Source of the DNA: Paracoccus sp. (in: a-proteobacteria)
GTDB lineage: Bacteria; Pseudomonadota; Alphaproteobacteria; Rhodobacterales; Rhodobacteraceae
Reading direction: 5' to 3'
Assembly (NCBI GenBank): GCA_031178645.1
Contig: JAPSIP010000067.1
Coordinates: 1,743-7,751 of the forward strand
Length of the DNA: 6,009 nucleotides
This document shows, in pieces, positions 1 to 5,186 of this stretch; the stretch's first letter is position 1; each line of letters begins with the position of its first letter. Made by a program: the position numbers and the translations under genes. The notes beneath the pieces were generated by a model. It was not told the origin of the DNA and did not search any database. It was given only the letters and a program-made list of their open reading frames with translations.

Positions 1-57
1 GAAGAGGATGGCGGGATCGACCTGAAGAAGATTGCTCCCAAGAAAAGGGTTTATTGA
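1..57 (+). CDS. sdhA: Succinate dehydrogenase flavoprotein subunit, C-terminal end (partial)
   Basis: Frame 1 is open from the window edge and ends in TGA at 55-57, giving the 18-residue tail EEDGGIDLKKIAPKKRVY. A basic tail ending P-x-x-R-x-Y is typical of SdhA/FrdA flavoproteins, and sdhB lies on the same strand downstream, so this is most likely the end of sdhA. SdhA oxidises succinate to fumarate at a covalently bound FAD on the cytoplasmic side of the membrane and passes electrons to SdhB. The flavin and substrate domains lie outside the window, so the call rests only on the tail and the context. The stop codon overlaps the ATG of the next gene by one base (TGATG), which suggests translational coupling. 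Confidence 0.7.
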   Translation, partial: EEDGGIDLKKIAPKKRVY

Positions 58-422
58 TGCGCTTCCAGACTTTCGCCGCCCTGGGCCTTGCCGCCGCCGC
101 CTTGGCAGGCTGCGTGGCCCCGGTCCCGCCCGCGACCACCGTCACCGTGCCCCCCGCGGTCGTCACCACGCCGACCGTGCTGGACGCGGCCTCGCGTCAG
201 GTTGCCCGGACCGTCATCAACGCCGAGATGGAAAAGCGCCTGCCCGGCGCCAATGTCGCGCCCTATACCGACTGCGTCGTCAACAACGCCACCACGGCGG
301 AACTGATCGACATCGCCCAGGCCTCGCGCGCGGGCGTTTCCGGCACGGCGGACAGCGTGGCGGCCATCGTCTCGCGCCCGGCGACCACGCAGTGCATCGC
401 TGCGGCGGCACGCACGGCCTGA
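57..422 (+). CDS. Small predicted lipoprotein, unknown function, between sdhA and sdhB
   Basis: A 121-residue protein that I cannot assign to a named family. The N-terminus is a lipoprotein signal peptide: Arg2, a hydrophobic Ala/Leu stretch at about residues 6-17, and a lipobox LAGC with the acylated cysteine at position 19. Residues 20-41 are rich in Pro, Val and Thr and look like an extended linker. Residues 42-121 look like a small helical domain with two further cysteines, Cys73 and Cys113, which could form a disulfide in the periplasm. The ATG at 57 is preferred because it overlaps the upstream TGA and has an AAAGGG sequence 7 nt upstream; a TTG at 54 is the only nearby in-frame alternative. 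Residue 20 is Val, not Asp, so there is no obvious inner-membrane retention signal and the protein could go to the outer membrane. A role in complex II is not indicated by the sequence. Confidence 0.8.
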   Translation: MRFQTFAALGLAAAALAGCVAPVPPATTVTVPPAVVTTPTVLDAASRQVARTVINAEMEKRLPGANVAPYTDCVVNNATTAELIDIAQASRAGVSGTADSVAAIVSRPATTQCIAAAARTA

Positions 423-426
423 TGTG

Positions 427-741
427 ATGCGCGCGCGGGCGGGATATCTGGCCTTGGCCCTTGTCGGAACGGTTGCCGCCTGCGGCCCCGTCCCGGTCGA
501 GCAGGCCGAGGCGACTTGCCTGCGCGATGCCGAAATGGCCGTCCGCCCGCAGACCAACGTGGCGGTCGGCATCGGCACCGGATCGTCGGGCACGCGGGGC
601 TTTGGCAGCGTGTCGGTCGATCTGTCCGGCGACTACCTGATGGGGCGCGACCCGTCGCAGGTTTATGACCGCTGCGTGCAGCGCCGGTCCGGCCAGCCTC
701 CGCGCCGGCCGCTGACCGACCAGCCAGGCTGGACAGGCTAG
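427..741 (+). CDS. Second small predicted lipoprotein, unknown function
   Basis: A 104-residue protein. Its N-terminus has Arg2 and Arg4, a hydrophobic core at about residues 7-18 and a lipobox VAAC with Cys19 as the predicted lipidation site. The mature part contains Cys31 and Cys83, which could pair. Between them lies a Gly/Ser/Val-rich alternating stretch (about residues 44-68), which suggests beta strands or a flexible loop. It is followed by a more polar segment with GRDPSQVYDRC and a Pro/Arg-rich tail. I do not recognise a named domain. ATG 427 is chosen; GTG 424 is in frame and would add one residue. The preceding gene stops at 422, so the gap is only 4 nt and the gene is probably translated by coupling, since no clear Shine-Dalgarno sequence is visible. 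The lipobox and reading frame are clear, but the function is unknown. Confidence 0.78.
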   Translation: MRARAGYLALALVGTVAACGPVPVEQAEATCLRDAEMAVRPQTNVAVGIGTGSSGTRGFGSVSVDLSGDYLMGRDPSQVYDRCVQRRSGQPPRRPLTDQPGWTG

Positions 742-744
742 ATC

Positions 745-1587
745 ATGGCGGAACAGGCACGGGAAGGGCAGGGGGCGCGGCGCCTGGTCGTTCATCTGGG
801 CGTCCAGAAGACCGGCAGCACCTCGATCCAGCGGCACCTGCGCCGCAATGCCGATGCCTTGGCGGGTCAGCTTGCCGTGCGCACGCCCGAGGAAGGTTCG
901 CCCATGCGCCCGCTGGGCCGCGCCGCGGTCGCCTTCAGCCTGAACCCGTCTGATGACCGCGCGCAGGCCTTGCGGCTGGCCTTCCGGGACGTGCTGGACG
1001 CCTTGCCCGCAAACAAGGTGCCGGTCCTGATCAGCCACGAGAACCTGGCGGGCGCCATGCCCGGCAACGGCGGCGAGACGCGGCTTTATCCCGCGCTTCC
1101 GCAGATCGCCGCACTGCTGATGGCCGAGGCCCGCGAATTCGCGACCGATTTCGTGATCTACACGCGCAGCCGGAAAAGCTGGCGTCCCTCGGTCTGGGCG
1201 CAGGCGGTGCGGACCGACGGTTATACCCGCAGCCTGCTTGAATTCGAGGCCGAGACTGCCGATCTTCCAGGCTGGGGCGACCTGGTCCGCCGCATGACCG
1301 CCGAGACCGGCGATCGCGTGACCCGCTTCCGGCTGGAGGATGAGACGGATCCCCTGCGCCCCGGCCGCCAGCTTCTGCGCCATGCCGGCCTGGACGAGGT
1401 GACGATCGACGCGCTTCAGCCGCTGGACGGGCCGACGAACAACCGCCTCAACGACGGGGCGACGGAATTCTTGCGCAGGCTGAACGGCCTGTCGCTGAAC
1501 CCCCACGCGCATGGCCGGATCGTCGATCTGGTCGCGCGCGCGGAACATCTTTTCGCGGCGGATGCGTCGCCCGAAGGCACTTCCTGA
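745..1587 (+). CDS. Sulfotransferase-like protein (PAPS-binding P-loop fold)
   Basis: A 280-residue cytoplasmic protein with no signal peptide or membrane segment. Residues 14-29 form a hydrophobic strand followed by HLGVQKTGSTSIQ, which matches the 5'-phosphosulfate-binding loop (K-T-G-[ST]-[TS]) of bacterial sulfotransferases. Residues 135-155 read DFVIYTRSRKSWRPSVWAQ and onward; Arg141 and Ser149 fit the 3'-phosphate-binding Arg/Ser pair of that family. A late segment at 231-247 (NNRLN, then FLRRLN) resembles the C-terminal part of this family. Such enzymes move sulfate from PAPS to a hydroxyl or amine, but the acceptor cannot be read from the sequence, and some relatives are not proven enzymes. 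ATG 745 lies 3 nt after the previous stop, with GGACAGG just upstream. The gene sits 12 nt before sdhB, so it is presumably co-transcribed. The fold call is fairly secure; enzymatic activity and role in the operon are not. Confidence 0.72.
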   Translation: MAEQAREGQGARRLVVHLGVQKTGSTSIQRHLRRNADALAGQLAVRTPEEGSPMRPLGRAAVAFSLNPSDDRAQALRLAFRDVLDALPANKVPVLISHENLAGAMPGNGGETRLYPALPQIAALLMAEAREFATDFVIYTRSRKSWRPSVWAQAVRTDGYTRSLLEFEAETADLPGWGDLVRRMTAETGDRVTRFRLEDETDPLRPGRQLLRHAGLDEVTIDALQPLDGPTNNRLNDGATEFLRRLNGLSLNPHAHGRIVDLVARAEHLFAADASPEGTS

Positions 1588-1588
1588 G

Positions 1589-1593
1589 AGGAG
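1589..1593 (+). promoter_or_regulatory. Ribosome binding site of sdhB
   Basis: AGGAG (within GAGAGGAG, 1586-1593) lies 6 nt before the ATG at 1600. It is the strongest Shine-Dalgarno sequence seen in the + strand operon and begins directly at the stop codon of the sulfotransferase-like gene. It fixes the sdhB start and suggests that sdhB is translated independently and more strongly than the small genes before it. Confidence 0.8.
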
Positions 1594-1599
1594 CACCCA

Positions 1600-2379
1600 A
1601 TGGTCCAGTTCACCCTGCCCAAGAACAGCCAGATCCGGGTCGGCAAGACCTGGCCCGCGCCGGCAGGCGCGACCAATGTCCGCAAGTTCAAGATTTATCG
1701 CTGGGATCCCGATACCGGGGAAAACCCGCGGCTGGACACCTATTTCGTCGACCTGGACAAGTGCGGGCCGATGATCCTGGACGCGCTGATCAAGATCAAG
1801 AATGATATCGACCCGACGCTGTCCTTCCGCCGGTCCTGCCGCGAGGGGATCTGCGGGTCCTGCGCGATGAACATCGACGGCGGCAACCACCTGGCCTGCA
1901 TCTATGGCATCGACGAGGTGAAGGGCGACGTGTCGATCTATCCGCTGCCGCATATGCCGGTGGTCAAGGATCTGGTGCCGGACCTGACGCATTTCTATGC
2001 CCAGCTTGCATCCGTGAACCCCTACCTGATCACCAAGTCGCCCACGCCCGGCAAGGAATGGAAGCAGTCCATCGAGGACCGCAAGAAGCTGGACGGGCTG
2101 TATGAATGCATCCTGTGCGCATCCTGCTCGACCTCCTGCCCGTCCTACTGGTGGAACGGCGACCGCTACCTGGGCCCGGCCGCGCTGCTGAACGCCTATC
2201 GCTGGATCATCGACAGCCGCGACGAGGCCACGGGCGAGCGGCTGGACGAGCTGGAGGATCCCTTCAAGCTGTATCGCTGCCACACGATCATGAACTGCAC
2301 CAACACCTGCCCGAAAGGGTTGAACCCCGCCAAGGCGATTGCGTCGATCAAGCACATGATGGTTGACCGGATGGTGTGA
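1600..2379 (+). CDS. sdhB: Succinate dehydrogenase iron-sulfur subunit (complex II)
   Basis: A 259-residue protein, the usual length for alphaproteobacterial SdhB. It carries electrons from the SdhA flavin through three Fe-S clusters to ubiquinone at the membrane anchor SdhC/SdhD, linking the TCA cycle to respiration. The N-terminal ferredoxin domain has Cys80, Cys85, Cys88 and Cys100 (CREGICGSC...C) for the [2Fe-2S] cluster; the third ligand is Cys, where E. coli has Asp. In the C-terminal domain, Cys170, Cys173, Cys176 and Cys237 fit the [4Fe-4S] cluster, and Cys180, Cys227 and Cys233 fit the [3Fe-4S] cluster, by analogy with E. coli. Ser182 and Trp185 in PSYWWNG correspond to quinone-site residues of E. 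coli SdhB. All ligands are present, so the protein should be functional. It is the last gene of the operon and is followed by a hairpin terminator. sdhC and sdhD are not in the window and presumably lie upstream of sdhA. Confidence 0.98.
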   Translation: MVQFTLPKNSQIRVGKTWPAPAGATNVRKFKIYRWDPDTGENPRLDTYFVDLDKCGPMILDALIKIKNDIDPTLSFRRSCREGICGSCAMNIDGGNHLACIYGIDEVKGDVSIYPLPHMPVVKDLVPDLTHFYAQLASVNPYLITKSPTPGKEWKQSIEDRKKLDGLYECILCASCSTSCPSYWWNGDRYLGPAALLNAYRWIIDSRDEATGERLDELEDPFKLYRCHTIMNCTNTCPKGLNPAKAIASIKHMMVDRMV

Positions 2380-2389
2380 TGGCACCGCT

Positions 2390-2440
2390 TGGGGGACTTC
2401 ACGTCCCCCAGACCCCCTGTGGGATATTTGCACCAAAGTG
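2390..2440. repeat. Hairpin plus C-run/ATATTTG segment, likely dispersed intergenic element
   Basis: An 8-bp perfect stem (2390-2397 with 2403-2410, core GGGGGAC/GTCCCCC, loop TTCAC) is followed by ACCCCC at 2412-2417, a short G-run at 2421-2423, then GATATTTG and ACCAAAGTGAA. No run of T follows the hairpin on either strand, so it is a poor terminator on its own. From memory, segments of the form GGGG...CCCC-A-CCCCC-G-ATATTTG-CCA recur in intergenic regions of Rhodobacterales, often at gene ends. Only one copy is present here, so the repeat status is inferred. Confidence 0.45.
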
Positions 2441-2475
2441 AAAGGGCCAGAGGTTTTGCCTCTGGCCCTTTTCTT
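2441..2475 (+). terminator. Rho-independent terminator after sdhB, probably shared with glyS
   Basis: A perfect 13-bp stem, AAAGGGCCAGAGG (2441-2453) with CCTCTGGCCCTTT (2459-2471), has a 5-nt loop TTTTG and is followed on the + strand by TTTTCTT (2469-2475). It lies 61 nt after the sdhB stop and 25 nt beyond the glyS stop read on the - strand. On the - strand the trailing sequence is CCCTTTCACTTT, a weaker T-tract. It therefore serves sdhB well and glyS plausibly, as expected between convergent operons. Confidence 0.85.
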
Positions 2476-2496
2476 GATGCGCGTCGTCAGGTGGCG

Positions 2497-4722
2497 TCAG
2501 CCTTCGACTTTTGTGAAATCCGCGATCTGCTGGCCTGCGGCGCGGATGCGGTGCAGCAGGTTCAGGCGGTTGCGGCGGACGATCTGGTTGTCGGTGTTGA
2601 CCTGCACGGCCTCGAAGAAGGCGTCAATGGGTGCCCGCAGGGCGGCAATGGCGGTCATGGCGGCCGGGAAGTCCTCGGCCTTGATCGCTGCCTTAATCGC
2701 CGGTTCGGCGGTGTCGAGGGCGATGAAGAGCGCGCGTTCCTGATCGGTTTCGGCAAACTTCATGTCGGCGCCGAAGCTGTATTCGACGCCGTCCTTTTCC
2801 TCGGCCTGGGCCAGGATGTTACCTGCGCGCTTGAGGCCCTGGGTCAGGTTCTTTCCGTCGTCAGTCTGCAGCATGGTGTTCAGCGCCGTGGCCCGGTTCA
2901 CCACCAGCACGAGGTCGTCATTGCCGGGCTGCGCCAGCACGGCGTCGATGATGTCGTGGCGGATCCCTTGGTCGCGGAGATAGACCTTGAGGCGGTCGTG
3001 GAGGAAGGAGAGGAGGTCGGCAGTAGTATTGATACCCCAAGGCTCATGTTTGCCAAGACCTTGAACCCCACTGTCGGGATCCTCCGGCACTATCCTTGCT
3101 TCCATGCGAGTGCGCGCTTCCGTCGCAAGGTCATTTGGCAATACTTCTAGATCAGCAATCTGCCCTTCGAAGCCGCGCATTTGCATTTGGCCAAATAGAC
3201 TTCTAATCTGCGCGCCTACGTTTTGAGCGAGATTAAGCCTCGCTCTATTTCCTAGCACTAATCGAATAACGCCCAGTGCCGCACGCCGTAGCGCGAAGGG
3301 ATCCTTCGACCCGGTTGGTTTCTCATCAATCGCCCAAAAGCCAGCTAAGGTGTCAATCTTGTCGGCCAGCGCCACCGCCACTGACACCGGCGCAGTCGGC
3401 ACATCATCCGACGGCCCAAGCGGCGAGTAGTGGTCGCGGGCGGCGTCGGCCACTGCCGCAGCCTCACCCGCGGCCAACGCGTAGTAGCGGCCCATCGTGC
3501 CTTGCAGTTCGGGGAATTCGCCGACCATGGCGCTGCGGAGGTCCAGCTTGGCAAGCTTTGCGGCCTTTTCGGCTTGGTCCGCATCGGCACCGACCAGCGG
3601 GGCAATTTCGCGAGCCAAGGCGGCGATGCGGGCAATGCGGTCGGCTTGGCTGCCCAGCTTGTTGTGGAAGGTGACGGACTTCAGGCCCTCCGCCCAAGCC
3701 CCCATCCCCGCTTTCGCCTCTCGCAGGTCGTTTTCCCAGAAGAACGCCGCGTCCGACAGCCGCGCAGCCAGCACCCGCTGGTTCCCGGCCAGGATCGTTG
3801 CGCCGTCGTCGGGGGTTTCGATGTTGGCGACGGTGACGAAGCCCTCGATCCGGCCCGTTTTCGGGTTGCGGGCCGAGAAGAACTTCTGGTGTTCCTTCAT
3901 CGAGGTTTGCAGAACCTCGGGCGGCAGGTCCAGGAAGCGTTCCTCGATCACGCCCATCAGGGGGACGGGCCATTCGACAAGGCCCGCGACCTCGGACAGC
4001 AAGGCGTCGTCCGGGACGATCTGCCAGCCGCGCGCGAAGGCGAGGTTTTCGGCGCCTTGGCGGATCGCCTCTTCTCGTTCGTGGCTGTCGAGGATCACAT
4101 GGGCGCGGCGGAGTTTCGCGGCATAGTCATCGAAGCCGGTGACGGTGAAGGCGTCGGGCGACAGGAAGCGGTGGCCGCGCGTGGTGTCGCGGGCGGTGAT
4201 GCCCTCGACCGTCAGGGGCACGACGGTTGCGCCAGCCTCGTCCGACAGCAGGCAGATGATCGAATGCAGCGGGCGCACCCACCGCAGCGTGCCCGCGCTC
4301 CACCGCATCGACTTGGGCCAGGGGAAGTTGCGGATGGTGGCGTCCAGCACCTCGGCCACGATCTCGGATGCGGGGCGGCCGGGCTTTTCGATCGTGGCGA
4401 ACCAGACCTGACCCTTCTTGTCATCGCGGGCTGTGAGTTGGTCGCGGGTCAGGCCGGTGGAGCGGAGAAAGCCTTCAAGCGCGGCCTCGGGCGCGTCCGT
4501 GCGGGGGCCCTTGCGTTCCTCGCGCGTGGTGGGGCTGTTGGCGGTAAGGCCCTCGACCGTCAGGGTCAGGCGGCGGGGGGTGCTGAAGGCGCCGGCCGAC
4601 GCATAGGTCAGCCCGGCGTTCACCAGCCCGTCGGTCACAAGCTTCTTCAGATCCTCGCGGGCGCGGGCCTGCATCCGGGCGGGGATTTCCTCGGAGAACA
4701 GTTCGATCAACAGGTCGGGCAT
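2497..4722 (-). CDS. glyS: Glycyl-tRNA synthetase beta subunit
   Basis: A 741-residue protein, about 50 residues longer than E. coli GlyS (689). With GlyQ it forms the alpha2beta2 enzyme that charges tRNA-Gly; the beta subunit binds the tRNA. The N-terminus LLIELFSEEIPARMQ, the RGHRFL motif, SLVEWPVPL (E. coli SLVEWPVVL-like), the ADKIDTLAGF stretch, PTGSKDPFALRRAALGV (470-486), and the anticodon-binding C-terminus with NRLNLLHRIR are all present in order. The frame is intact. ATG 4722 overlaps the TGA of the upstream gene by one base, with GGAG (4736-4733) 10 nt before it. Residues about 455-568 are encoded by DNA of low G+C with foreign-looking codon use, and a roughly 50-residue insertion relative to E. 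coli lies within it (about residues 512-563). The conserved motif inside the patch is kept, so the protein is expected to work. Confidence 0.97.
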   Translation of the reverse strand: MPDLLIELFSEEIPARMQARAREDLKKLVTDGLVNAGLTYASAGAFSTPRRLTLTVEGLTANSPTTREERKGPRTDAPEAALEGFLRSTGLTRDQLTARDDKKGQVWFATIEKPGRPASEIVAEVLDATIRNFPWPKSMRWSAGTLRWVRPLHSIICLLSDEAGATVVPLTVEGITARDTTRGHRFLSPDAFTVTGFDDYAAKLRRAHVILDSHEREEAIRQGAENLAFARGWQIVPDDALLSEVAGLVEWPVPLMGVIEERFLDLPPEVLQTSMKEHQKFFSARNPKTGRIEGFVTVANIETPDDGATILAGNQRVLAARLSDAAFFWENDLREAKAGMGAWAEGLKSVTFHNKLGSQADRIARIAALAREIAPLVGADADQAEKAAKLAKLDLRSAMVGEFPELQGTMGRYYALAAGEAAAVADAARDHYSPLGPSDDVPTAPVSVAVALADKIDTLAGFWAIDEKPTGSKDPFALRRAALGVIRLVLGNRARLNLAQNVGAQIRSLFGQMQMRGFEGQIADLEVLPNDLATEARTRMEARIVPEDPDSGVQGLGKHEPWGINTTADLLSFLHDRLKVYLRDQGIRHDIIDAVLAQPGNDDLVLVVNRATALNTMLQTDDGKNLTQGLKRAGNILAQAEEKDGVEYSFGADMKFAETDQERALFIALDTAEPAIKAAIKAEDFPAAMTAIAALRAPIDAFFEAVQVNTDNQIVRRNRLNLLHRIRAAGQQIADFTKVEG
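3021..3360. other. Low-GC, atypical-codon patch inside glyS (possible recombination tract)
   Basis: By hand count, 3021-3360 has 177 G+C in 340 bases (about 52%), against 72% in the next 60 bases (3361-3420) and 63% in the 60 bases at 2941-3000. The lowest 60-base block, 3181-3240, is 45%. On the coding strand it uses TTA (Leu459, Leu488), CTA (Leu478, 490, 509, 525), AGA (Arg493, 507), AGG (Arg495, 543), ATA (Ile544), GTA (Val502, 527) and AAT, codons not seen in my reading of sdhB or glyQ here. The frame is kept. The right edge, at codon 455, looks sharp; the left edge, near codon 568, is approximate. Replacement of part of an allele by DNA from a lower-GC relative is the simplest reading. 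Confidence 0.7.
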
Positions 4723-5186
4723 CAGTCCATCACTCCGCGTTCCGGGGTCTTGTCGTTGTATTGGTGCCAGCCATAGACGCGGCCATCGGGATAGATCGCC
4801 AGAATGCGGTCCACGTCGGGGCGGATCTCGGCCTGGCCCAGGACGGCCTGCGCGGCGCCGGATTCAAGGTCGGCAGACAACTGGCCGTGGTCGAAGCAGT
4901 CGAACCAGCCCGGCGCGCCGAGCGGCGTAGCGCCCTCGAACGGGACGGGTTCGGCGGGCTGCTGGGCCAGCACCGCGCAGGCCCGCCAGCGCAGCGGAGA
5001 ACTGTCGGCGTCAATGCCCTGGAAGTCGCGAACCGGCAGGGTGGCGGGGCCGGTGGCGGTCTGGACGGTGATCATGTCGGCGGCGGGGATGCGGCCGTAG
5101 AAGTGGTGTTCCTGCAGATACCACATGCCCCCGCCCGCAATGGCCCCGATGGCCAGCAGCCCGATGCCGACGATCTTGCCGTTCAT
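4722..5186 (-). CDS. Membrane-anchored protein of unknown function, resembling DUF6446
   Basis: A 154-residue protein. Residues 5-24 are a single hydrophobic, Gly/Ala/Ile-rich segment directly after MNGK, so it is probably an N-terminal anchor with the rest in the periplasm. The outer part has three conserved-looking blocks: [14 protein letters not shown] (57-70), APGWFDCFD (91-99) and [19 protein letters not shown] (126-144). Cys70 and Cys97 could form a disulfide. This pattern matches, from memory, the DUF6446 type of Rhodobacteraceae proteins; the function is unknown. It is sandwiched between glyQ (4-nt ATGA overlap) and glyS (1-nt TGATG overlap), so it is clearly co-translated with the synthetase subunits. 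Nothing in it suggests tRNA or nucleotide binding, so it is more likely an operon passenger than a synthetase subunit. The ORF is secure; the family name is moderate. Confidence 0.82.
   Translation of the reverse strand: MNGKIVGIGLLAIGAIAGGGMWYLQEHHFYGRIPAADMITVQTATGPATLPVRDFQGIDADSSPLRWRACAVLAQQPAEPVPFEGATPLGAPGWFDCFDHGQLSADLESGAAQAVLGQAEIRPDVDRILAIYPDGRVYGWHQYNDKTPERGVMD

Noticed and set aside
424..426. GTG 424 as the start of the second lipoprotein
   Set aside because: ATG 427 is one codon later, is a better start codon and overlaps a TGA in the coupling string; the difference is only one residue.
51..593. 180-codon - strand frame opposite the lipoprotein genes
   Set aside because: It is opposite two frames with clear lipoprotein signal peptides and has low-complexity Arg/Gly composition typical of a shadow frame.
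2390..2410. G-run/C-run hairpin as the sdhB terminator
   Set aside because: No T-tract follows it on either strand, while the 13-bp hairpin at 2441-2471 is followed by TTTTCTT.
280..2436. 718-codon open frame on the - strand, opposite the lipoproteins, sulfotransferase-like gene and sdhB
   Set aside because: It is antisense to well-supported genes, has no recognisable domain and has the Arg/Gly/Val/His-rich composition expected of a GC-rich shadow frame. The sense strand clearly encodes SdhB with all cluster ligands.
3021..3360. Low-GC patch as a frameshifted or decayed part of glyS, or an inserted mobile element
   Set aside because: The GlyS frame is open across the patch and contains the conserved GSKDPFALRRAALG motif. 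No terminal inverted repeats, target duplication or transposase are visible.
3430..4776. 448-codon open frame on the + strand opposite glyS
   Set aside because: Same GC-driven shadow effect. It starts only after the low-GC patch and mirrors glyS codons; no domain is visible.
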